From Labyrinthula sp. Ha (Eukaryota; Sar; Bigyra; Labyrinthulida; Labyrinthulaceae), in NCBI GenBank assembly GCA_015227615.1, contig JAALGZ010000001.1:62001-126000 (forward strand): DNA of 64,000 nucleotides, given 5' to 3'. Made by a program: the position numbers and the translations under genes. The notes under the pieces are model-generated. The model did no database searches. It had not been told where the DNA came from and worked only from the letters and a program-made list of their open reading frames with translations. Shown here in pieces: positions 55,261-64,000 of this stretch. The stretch's first letter is position 1. Each line of letters starts with the position of its first letter.

Positions 55261-58200
55261 ATATTAATAATAATATTATTTTTTTGCAGGTTTTCTTAGG
55301 TTAGGAAAGAGATACCAAAGATCAATTTTGTATGTGAACTGGAAGGAGTCTTGGTTATAATTCTTTATTTACTCATAGTCGAAACATTGATACGTGATTT
55401 GAACTTTATGGCATGAGTAATTATGTGCTCAACACTTTTCGCATCAATTTATTTAAGGAACTTTCCACTATTGTCTTTAAATTTTTTATTCCTTTTTTAC
55501 TGGTAATCCCAAGTATTTTCAGTACATGTAGTAATATGTATAATATATTTCCTCATATGGAATTAGAAAACTCATGTTAAGGTTGACTCCAATAACTTAA
55601 TGGTGAAAAGACATGAGTAGTGCTTTCCACTCCAAATTTTGAAACTGCCCCCAGAGCTTACTGTTGTACAACTATAGTTTGATGAAAGGTGCAAGACATT
55701 ATAAAAAAGAGGAGCAGAGACTTAAAAAAGCTGGGTGCGCATGAATAAAATCGTTTATCGCTTTTGCAAGTTGAAAACTATGATTAATAATTGTGACTGA
55801 GCTTAACTTCATAACAAGTATAAGAAGTTTCAATACTTAGAATTGCAAAGAGCATAAGAACAGATCAAGACTAGAAACTATGCGACATATCAATGAACAG
55901 CTATAAGGAAACAGGATCTCATGGGGTCTTACTGTTTATTCATCAATAAAATGCTTATTAGCATGATAAATGTTTTTTTCTACAGTCCTTTGACTCATCA
56001 CTATCCTGTTCTACCTATTCATCTTTGATGTTGGGTTTTCTCATCATGCATTAATCTTATTCTATGGGTATAGAACAAAATGGTGTATACAATTTTTATA
56101 GATGTAGATAAAAAGTTAAAGTTGAAGTAAGCATAGGCTGTTTGTTTAGAGCCATGAGATACTAATAACCATTAACAGCTGCGTTCCTAAGAATTCACAT
56201 TGGACATTCGCTGTTTAACTTTCAAAGTGAGAGGAATCTTAGTTGATAATTTGACTGATACAATCAGCATAATAGCTCAACTTCTGGGGTAGACTATATA
56301 TTATTCTAAAACAACTAGGAATATTATGCTAAGTACTTTTTTAAAACTCTAGTACTCTCAAACTAATACTGCAGAAAATTTTACAGCTACATTTTCGCTT
56401 CAGGATATTTGAATCTCAGAACTTGATATTAAAATATTGGTACCTACGTTAATATACTGGCATAGCTCTTGAAATAATTCTATTGTGTGTATAGAAAGGG
56501 TAATTACCTGCTTTTCTTTAGGAATTTTACTAACTCAACGAAATTAAATCCAATTAATTTTTTGGATTGTTTTCAACTTATAGTTTTAGTTAATATTCAT
56601 GGGTGGAAATGGTTAATTGACTAGAGTTTCTTCTGTTACCCAAAGGTTCCAAATTAGAGAGTATTTCCCTTCTTAACAATTAATTTACACCATGTCTCGA
56701 ATATATATAAAAAACGAATGGACTCGTGGTGCATTAATACAAATACATATATACAAAGGAAGGGAGCAAATTTATACAGGTTCTATTCTATATGTATTCA
56801 CTTTTTGTATAAACGTTGTCACTTGCCCAAATATAGTGCAGCCCTGTTTCACCTGGAAAAAATCAATAGTTTGTAAGACATAAGCTACTTGGAATTAAAA
56901 ATTTCCTTTATAAGTTTGTAGGATGTCTAGAGATAAAGTAGTGGTGTCAACATGAGCTTGATTATAAAACAAATGATGAATACCCTTTAGCCAACTGTCT
57001 AAAATTATCTCCCTATTTGACAAATTATGAAATATTCATTAAAAAAAATTCCATAATATTTTCATATGTGCTATGCCAAACGTATATTTATTTATTTAGT
57101 CTGAATATTCATGATCTGTTTTCTTGTATGAATACTAAATTTCACAAGTATTATTTACCAATATAAAGACAACACAAATGGAAACCAGGAAAGAAGAATA
57201 ATAGTTGTTGATGCTTCAGGAAACTAATTCATGGCTTTAGGACAAAAACCAGGTTATAGAATAAGTGAGTGAATTCTTTCAAAGATGTTTCCTCAGGCGA
57301 AGATAAAACAGTTTAATCCTAGGACCAGATTTGAACACAATGTACAAAAAAGGTGAAATAGGATTACTTTAAGTGGCATCTGCAAATCTTAAAAGAATAA
57401 TACGATTTTGCTACGGGTTGAGATATAATACTATAAGAATGTTTTTATATACTGAAACAAAGTCAAAGGTCTCTCGATGTTGAACATGGGTTTCACCACC
57501 TATGTTTCCTAAAAATAATAGAAAACTTTGGAAAGAAAGTTAGATCTTCAAGAAGTGAATCATCCTTGGAAATTTAAATATTGAAGTCTTTTTGTTAAAA
57601 TAAAGTTCCAATAAAATCATTCCTGTTGCTCATCTTCAGCAAAAGTAACTAAGAATCGAAGACTAAGTAATGATGGTTGATGCGTATATGGACAGAATGT
57701 GAAAAATGATTGAGTCAATTAGAAAAGTATCACTTCTGGAAGGAATCTAACTATTTTTGCTTACAATAGAACTTTGAATCATATTCAAAGATAGAAGAAA
57801 GGGACATAGGAAGAAAAACTTTCCAAATTCAAAGTTCTATTTCTGTTTGAATTCAACTCGATATATACAAGATATTCTTTACGTGGAAACTTTTCTCTAA
57901 GGTATAACTTCTAAGTTCAAATATTATTACCTCAAACTACTTCTAAGAAACCAAAGTCTCTCTCAAGATAAGAACCACAACATAAGTTTTATTTGCTTTC
58001 TTAAACTTTCCATGAAACCCTTGAGTTGCCAAAAGAAATTTAATTGCAAAGATTTGTTCTAAATCAAAATACTTCATTTTACTTAAGGGGGGATCTTCCA
58101 GTCATAGCATAAAGGTAGATTTTTGCGAATTTTGGTTCAAGAAAGGTTAACCTGAAAAGAAATATTTTTTTTGAGTAAAGAAGTCATAATTCCTAACCAT

Positions 58201-59182
58201 TTCAGTATTCTTATTCTTCTTTCATCTGTTCTTGTTGGTTGCATCGACAAATCTCCGTCGAGCAAGAGGATTAACCATGCAACACTGTACCAGTTTTTCC
58301 AATTTCTAATAGAATTCGAAAGCAAAAAAATCGCAAGATGCAACAAACTAAATTTTTTACTAGAGTTCTCTACAGGCATCCGAAGCAATTCATATCTGAA
58401 CCATCTATACACTAGTTAGGTAGATAAAACTCCAAGATTAACCCTCTGCCTTTTCTTCTGTCTAGATTTTCGATTTAAGAAGATCTTGAGATGCATTCCA
58501 GGAAAACAGCAGTTAGAATAGATTTGATTCATGCAAATTTCATAATTTATCTGCTCGAATTGAACTATAAAAAAGTCAGATATTCGACAGTGAGATAAAG
58601 TTATTCACAAGAACGTTAGCCTTATAAATTGAGCTCATTCAGGCTTCCTTTAGAGGCATAAATGTCAATCTATCGTCTAAACTCGTGTGAGGTACTTTGA
58701 AGAGCGAAATTTAGGTTCCCAAAACTTTAATAAGTTTTCAAACATATTGAATTATATTTTTTCAAGATAATTTACTCGCATTAAGTTTGTGTTTTAGTTA
58801 TTTCTTAGGTTGCTGTTAGCTTTACTCTAGTGTTGCTGATATATCTAAAACAATGTCGTGACATTGGTTATGCTTTCAATTTTCCAAAATATATGTTACA
58901 ATTATCAACATAGTATTTGATACTGATATTATAAATGATAGTCCATTGCTATACACAGTAGCTTCCTCTTTCATTAAATGTCCTCACACAGCCTTGATCT
59001 GCGTAGAGGGAAGACCAATACATACTTGAAATCTGTTTTGATTTCAAAACCAATCCAAGTAAACTTTAAATAAATGTAATTCTAAGCAGTTTCTTTCTTG
59101 GTTTTGAAACTCATACCTTTACATCGTAGACTACTCTTCTCTTTTTGCGATTTTCATTTTGTTCTCGTTTTTCCATGAATAA
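55261..59182. other. Long gene-poor stretch
   Basis: No intact gene in about 3.9 kb. Short protein-like plus-strand runs occur near 56190-56290 (IRCLTFKVRGILVDNLTDT) and 56692-56883, and both strands are open over 58137-58419 without recognisable content. No RNA gene, satellite or palindrome noticed before 59183. Confidence 0.35.
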
Positions 59183-59238
59183 ATTTTGGGCAAATACACC
59201 TGTCCTAATAGGACAATTAATTGCAGTTTGCCCAAAAT
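59183..59238. promoter_or_regulatory. Nested inverted repeat upstream of ankyrin-zinc gene
   Basis: Outer arms ATTTTGGGCAAA (59183-59194) and TTTGCCCAAAAT (59227-59238) are perfect 12-base inverted copies. Between them lies a second perfect palindrome, TGTCCTA-A-TAGGACA (59201-59215). The whole structure ends 29 bases before the ATG at 59268, so it should lie in the core promoter or 5' leader. It could be a dimeric repressor/activator site or a stem-loop in the transcript. Confidence 0.6.
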
Positions 59239-59267
59239 GGACAACCAAAAGAACGAAACAAGAGTAA

Positions 59268-61601
59268 ATGACTCTCTTAAGCACAGAGTATACAGTATTG
59301 CATATAGATGATTCTGGCGCGCCAATTTTTCAATATCTATACAAAAAATATATCCAATCGAAAAATATATCATCAAATTCCACTGTTTCCACTGTAACAA
59401 TTGTTCCAAAAAGCAATAAGAAAAGAAACAGACTACGAACATCTTCACTTACAAGCGCTTACCGAGATTGGAGAAAAAGTTTTTCAACTGTATCTGAAAT
59501 TTCAAGTGTAGAGTTTTTAGAAAACAATTATTTTTATGATGAAACAGAAAATTTCTTAGAAATTTCGTTGAATAAAATAATGAATGAGTTTAAACTATAT
59601 ATAGAAGGAGATATGAACTTGAAATATTTTCAATTAAGAGAACAACTTTTTTATAAAGTAAAACAAGGAATATTTTCAAAAAATTATTCTTTACTTCATG
59701 CTTCTGTAATTTATGATGATATTGAATCTATTGAAATAATTTTAGATTTTATGACAAATTTAAAGAATTTAATAGATAGTAAAAAACAAACACAAAATTT
59801 TTCATCACGAATTGAAGCATTAAATAAAACATTATTTGAGTTTAATTCAAGATTAGCTGTTGATGGATATAAACAGCTTTATCTTTCACCACTTGGTTAT
59901 TCAATATTAAATAATAATGAAATAATATTCGATATGGTAATAAATTACTTTGAGAAGAATTATGAAGAAAAAGATATTTGTAATTTTTCACTTGGTGTTT
60001 ATAATAAAGAAGCTTATGGAGAATTACAATGTGCACTTATAAATCAAAACATTTATTTTACTGAACAATTGTTTAAAAAAGGTTTTTGTGAATCTCTTTC
60101 TAAATTAGGTATGGTTGAAAGAATTACTTATTCTTCATCAAAAGGAAAAGTAGATTGTATTTTTTCATTAGGTTTAATGAAAGAAAAAGGACCAATTTTT
60201 GCTGATATTTTTATTAAATATGGTGTGGATTTATCTCTTTGTGTTGATAATTCAACTCTTTTACATATTTGTATAAGAAATAATAATCCACTTATGTTAA
60301 AATATATTTTAGAAAATATTAATATAAAAGAAAATTTTCACCTTATTAACTCAAAAAATACAAGATATACAGATCCAATTATTCTTTGCTTTGAAACAAA
60401 TCAAACTTATACAAGTGAAATAAAAGAATGTTTTGATATTTTTCTTTCTTTTGGATATTCATATAAATCTTATTTAGCTAAACAAAATATGAGTTTTTTA
60501 GAATATTGTTTACGTACCCTCAGGAACACTTATAAGACCCAACGGAAAAATAAAAATGACTTGAAATTTGAGCTAGTTTACCGTTTAATAAAGCATTCTG
60601 GTATTGAGATTTTTATGAAGAAAGAATCATATATTCGTGAGGATTTAGAAAAGAGTTTTTTGGAAAAAGTTTTAGATACTTTGAGTCCAAGATTAATTCA
60701 ATATACAGTGGAAAAAATGATCCTTTTAAAGAAGGAAATTCCAGTTACGAAAGAAGAAATTAAAAGAATAAAATTAAAATGTCTTGAAACGTTTTTATCA
60801 AAAATTGTGGTTAAAGGAAGAATACATCCTGAGTTAGATGCACATTTCTTTAAGTTTCTTAATATAAGTTTTGATAGCAAAGTTGAAGATTTCTCTTTAT
60901 TTGGTTATTCAACAATATTTAGTGAAAAGAGATTAAAAATATTGCAAAACTTTTGTATTTATAAAAACTTAATAATGAGTGACTTGATGTGTATCAAAAT
61001 ATGGAATTTATATTGGAAAAAGAATAAAAAAAAATACTACAAAGTTTATGCAAAGTTTTTTATAGAAAATCATCTTTTTATATATGATACAATAATTTGG
61101 TCTTCAATATATTCACCTTTCTTATTCTTAGTTTCGAATATTGAATTAGATCTCTTGCAGCAAGTGTTCAAAAAGATGAAAACAATCATTTCTCTGAATT
61201 TTAATATGTGTTTGACTGGAAAAAAACATATTCTTCGAATATCAAAAAATAAAGTATTCTGTTCAATATGCTCTTTACTCTCTCGATCTACTGGAAATGG
61301 ATTTTTTACTTGTAATCTATGCTCTGCAAGTCTTTGTAGACACTGTCTAGAATGTACAGAGCAGTCTGATTACTCTTTTAAAGATCTAATTGAGTTACTA
61401 GTGCAAGCTTGCTATAGAAGAAAATCCTGGAGTTATCACTCATTGTTTGGCCTCTGTAGTTACCTGGAAGACTTTAAGAACATTAGTAAATTAAAACAGG
61501 CAAAAGTTGAAAAATTTGGGTTAATTAAAGATGCAGGATTACATGATTTACCTGCTGGGTATGAGCTAAGCGAAGAAATATGTGTTGAGTTAGGAGTTTA
61601 G
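59268..61601 (+). CDS. Ankyrin-repeat protein with C-terminal zinc cluster, 777 aa
   Basis: ATG at 59268, TAG stop. An earlier ATG at 59237 opens only a short frame. The N-terminal ~100 residues are Ser/Thr/basic (NKKRNRLRTSSLTSAYRDW). Residues ~140-410 carry diverged ankyrin helices (SLLHASVIYDDIESIEIIL, PLGYSILNNNEIIFDMVI, STLLHICIRNNNPLMLKYIL, SFLEYCL). Residues ~650-700 hold a His/Cys cluster: HILRISKNKVFCSICSLL, then FFTCNLCSASLCRHCLEC. The pattern H-x11-C-x2-C-x15-C-x2-C-x4-C-x2-C-x2-C is reminiscent of C1/DC1-type or treble-clef zinc modules. Ankyrins imply protein binding, and the zinc module lipid, ubiquitin or protein contacts; the target is unknown. Third positions are almost all A/T from about 59550 to 60480 and more mixed afterwards. 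Confidence 0.75.
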   Translation: MTLLSTEYTVLHIDDSGAPIFQYLYKKYIQSKNISSNSTVSTVTIVPKSNKKRNRLRTSSLTSAYRDWRKSFSTVSEISSVEFLENNYFYDETENFLEISLNKIMNEFKLYIEGDMNLKYFQLREQLFYKVKQGIFSKNYSLLHASVIYDDIESIEIILDFMTNLKNLIDSKKQTQNFSSRIEALNKTLFEFNSRLAVDGYKQLYLSPLGYSILNNNEIIFDMVINYFEKNYEEKDICNFSLGVYNKEAYGELQCALINQNIYFTEQLFKKGFCESLSKLGMVERITYSSSKGKVDCIFSLGLMKEKGPIFADIFIKYGVDLSLCVDNSTLLHICIRNNNPLMLKYILENINIKENFHLINSKNTRYTDPIILCFETNQTYTSEIKECFDIFLSFGYSYKSYLAKQNMSFLEYCLRTLRNTYKTQRKNKNDLKFELVYRLIKHSGIEIFMKKESYIREDLEKSFLEKVLDTLSPRLIQYTVEKMILLKKEIPVTKEEIKRIKLKCLETFLSKIVVKGRIHPELDAHFFKFLNISFDSKVEDFSLFGYSTIFSEKRLKILQNFCIYKNLIMSDLMCIKIWNLYWKKNKKKYYKVYAKFFIENHLFIYDTIIWSSIYSPFLFLVSNIELDLLQQVFKKMKTIISLNFNMCLTGKKHILRISKNKVFCSICSLLSRSTGNGFFTCNLCSASLCRHCLECTEQSDYSFKDLIELLVQACYRRKSWSYHSLFGLCSYLEDFKNISKLKQAKVEKFGLIKDAGLHDLPAGYELSEEICVELGV

Positions 61602-62209
61602 AATATGTTAATGGTTGTTGTTTTTATTACATTCTGTCTGCTTTTGTTAATGGTTAGTCTTAACTGTATGTTTAGATCTGGTTTAGGAGAAGAGTGCTTC
61701 TGTGAAGTAAATGTGTGTAAAGTGTTCTTGGGCTTCCTATAATCTGTTCATCAGTTAACTATGGCAACTTCTGTCCTTGCTGTCATGGTCCTCTCGTGCT
61801 TATGAACTCTCGTAAATTTGTTCCATGATTAAGTGTTTCTAATTTCTGGAGTAGAGCTGTTTAGCTAAAGATGATAAGAAAGTTGATAGCAAGTCTTATA
61901 AATGCCCAATATTAACAATCAGTTTATAGATCAATCCGGTTCATTACCCTTGCGCCTTTAGCCTCTGGCAATGTCATTCATCACCTATCTAAGGCTTTCC
62001 CTGTACAAACGAGGATGGTTTTGAGCTCATGACATCATAAACTTGGATGTGAAGGAGGAACATGGATAACAGCAGCTAAACGAGCAAAACTTATTCTTTT
62101 CAAATCATACTAGCTCATCTTAACTGGTAAAGTACACAGTACAAAATTCCAGATTAAGCTTATGGAATATAAGGCCTGAAAGTATTTGTTTGCAAGTACA
62201 CCAATTTTG
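61602..62209. other. Gene-free stretch before copia fossil
   Basis: No gene, RNA or repeat supportable. It may contain worn upstream parts of the element that follows. Confidence 0.35.
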
Positions 62210-63450
62210 TTGGGATTGACAAAGCGAATGTCGAGACTGTTATTACATAGTTTGGGAACCTTTGGTACTACTTTCGAGCTCAGCACCTGGCATATATAAA
62301 CTTGGTTATATTAATGCCACTTTTGGCAAACAACGTTATAATTTTTACTAAGTAGATCTAATATACTTCGATTATATATAATCTTCTAAAATGTACAACC
62401 ACTTTGATGGCCATGCATGTTTTAGAACAGATATAGGCTTACTAAAAAATTCTAATGCTACGAGGGCCATAGGAGAAATTTCCTTGCGACGAAGTATTAT
62501 TGTGAAACTCTCAAGTTTCAAAGGATTATATCAAGTACAACAAGGAAATTCGAGAACAATAAAATGCGTTGAAAGGTTAAAAGAAACAAAAAACAGAAAT
62601 AATATGGGACAAGAGTTCATATATGCGACAAAGCACCATTGAGAGTAAAAAGTTCATAGATAACATCGACAACGATGGTTTCAGTATTAGTTCCGATGAA
62701 ATAACTTGCATAGTATATTGAAAACATAATTAACTAATCTACTGGGTTGAATTCTATCTATCTAGTATATTATAGAATTAAGTAGCTCTATGAATAGATT
62801 CCGCTAGCAAGAAATCAAAGCTTTAATCATGTTTCTTAGCTATGATTGGGACCTTTTACTCGATCAATTTTTGTTGGCCTTCATTAAGGTTAATTGGTTC
62901 CTTGGTTGTTTGTATCTCGATGTTAGTTAGTAAAAATAGTATATTTTCTGAATTATACAATTGAAACTACTATGAAACTATACGGCGCTAAGATATGATG
63001 ACTCTTTAGAGAATTTCACTATAGTGCTCGTCCGGCTTATCTTGTTAAAAATAAAATATAGTTCACAACAAAGAGCTTCACTAAGTGGATATTTAGCTCC
63101 CAGTGAATTATTAAATTAAAAGGAATAAACGAAATTTGTGTAACAAATGATCCTGATTCAAAACTAAAAGGTCTCATGCGTACAAGGAAGGAGAATAAGA
63201 TTCATAACGAACAGGTAAAAACCTGAATCTAATTAATTAATACCTTACTCTAAGCGTTAATACTCTGTGTAATTGAAACTTCTACAGCCCAAAACTAGTT
63301 AACCAGACACTACAGATGGCTTGGTCATTTATATATATTTCTAGAGTTAAAGAAGTACAACATGGTCTCTTGACCCTCTACGCACCAGGTTCGTGTCTAA
63401 TGGGAGCTAGAAGAGAAATGATAATCTTTCTTGTTTGAAACCAACTTATA
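62210..63450 (+). mobile_element. Ty1/copia fossil: GAG-pre-integrase and integrase, running toward window end
   Basis: Plus strand. Near 62250-62340 a run LWYYFRAQHLAYINLVILMPL matches the copia GAG-pre-integrase block 'LWHxRLGHxxYxxLxxL'. The frame 62391-62642 then has NATRAIGEISL, comparable to 'xATRPLExIHxDV', and GNSRTIKCVERL...QEFI, comparable to the integrase-core 'TGxxIKxLRSDxGxEF'. A possible RT entry (W...RVKE...G...YAPG) is faint near 63320-63400. Ends and LTRs are not visible, and the element may continue past the window. It is broken, with many interruptions, and old. It is a separate piece from the RT-RNase H fossil at 13.8-15.1 kb. Confidence 0.55.
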
Positions 63451-64000
63451 GGGAATTTGTATTAAATGATTATGGCAGCTCAGTTTATTTAAATTCGAGT
63501 TAGTCAAACACTGCAGTTTGTCACGTGGAGAAAAATTTTGTTTGGTTTCATAGGGGATTTTCTAATCTTTCAGAATTGCAATATATGAAGGTTTAAGTAG
63601 TGAATTTAACTACTTACTTTCAAAAAATAACAGATCTTAATCATTGTTCCAACTGCATGCCTTATCTACATTTACAGAAATTCATGAAGAAACTATAAGA
63701 GTAAACACAGCTTAGTCATAGTTCTACTGCAAGAAACTCAAGCTAGTTAGCTTCATGTATTGGGCATTAGCTACACATGATATCATCCCTTGAATGTCTT
63801 TAACCTTCGCTATTCTTTTAATATATAACATACTCATTTTACTTTGCATCATTGTATTTAGTAACACTTATTGTAATAACTATTATACCAAAAGCACAAT
63901 TAATAATTGAAAATGTTTGATGTGGACACAAATATTTGAGATTTGTTGTTTTCTATAAAACAATGTCCTATTTCTGTCATAGATAAGGCGATACCCCTAG
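63451..64000. other. Window end, no gene seen
   Basis: No gene, RNA or repeat supportable. It may hold worn downstream parts of the copia fossil. Confidence 0.3.

Noticed and set aside
59237-59267. ATG at 59237 as start or first exon of the ankyrin-zinc gene
   Set aside because: Its frame stops after a short peptide, and none of the GT-AG combinations tried joins it in frame. The ATG lies in the arm of the inverted repeat.
1-64000. Alternative genetic code with TAA/TAG as glutamine, suggested by fossils with in-frame TAA/TAG
   Set aside because: The intact genes end cleanly at TAA, TAG or TGA, and reading through soon meets many more stops. The fossils also contain TGA and frame changes.

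Overview
The window is nuclear DNA of a eukaryotic microbe. The signs are AT-rich sequence, GT-AG introns of only 28-33 bp, standard stop codons, no operons, and eukaryote-only protein types: a Qa-SNARE, a 7TM-RGS fusion, an LRR-Roc-COR GTPase and a four-CBS AMPK-gamma-like protein. These point to a motile, endomembrane-bearing protist. The lineage cannot be fixed from sequence alone. No tRNA, rRNA or CRISPR was found.

Thirteen genes look intact and occupy roughly a quarter of the window. Left to right they are: an unknown 255-aa protein (3.4-4.2 kb, -); a cluster at 17.0-25.1 kb of four small Myb/SANT-like DNA-binding genes in two subfamilies (A -, B +, B +, A -) around an unknown basic 311-aa protein; a run of three minus-strand membrane genes at 25.7-29.2 kb (Qa-SNARE, COPI-associated/TVP-like four-TM protein, 7TM-RGS receptor-regulator); a 1199-aa helical-repeat protein (36.2-39.8 kb, -); an unknown basic 294-aa protein (44.7-45.6 kb, +) convergent with a Roco GTPase (45.7-48.95 kb, -) whose first three exons lie upstream of its long open frame; a spliced CBS-domain protein (53.7-54.8 kb, +); and a 777-aa ankyrin protein with a C-terminal zinc cluster (59.3-61.6 kb, +).

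The long spaces between genes are not empty of history. Three places hold worn Ty1/copia pieces: RT-RNase H at 13.8-15.1 kb, a knuckle/protease-like scrap at 55.1-55.3 kb, and GAG-pre-integrase/integrase at 62.2 kb to near the window end. A worn type II topoisomerase-like stretch lies at 49.4-50.1 kb. Several further stretches have protein-like composition but are interrupted and could not be assigned (7.4-7.9, 16.4-16.7, 21.1-21.6, 23.1-23.4, 31.9-32.7, 34.5-34.8 and 51.9-52.3 kb). A strongly diverged direct repeat (675-1230 and 4990-5550) carries AACGGTA palindromes.

The best candidate for something undescribed is the Myb/SANT-like A/B cluster with its unknown companion. The next is the nested inverted repeat immediately upstream of the ankyrin-zinc gene, whose motifs recur near other genes here. 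Functional statements rest on motifs read by eye. No database search or alignment program was run.
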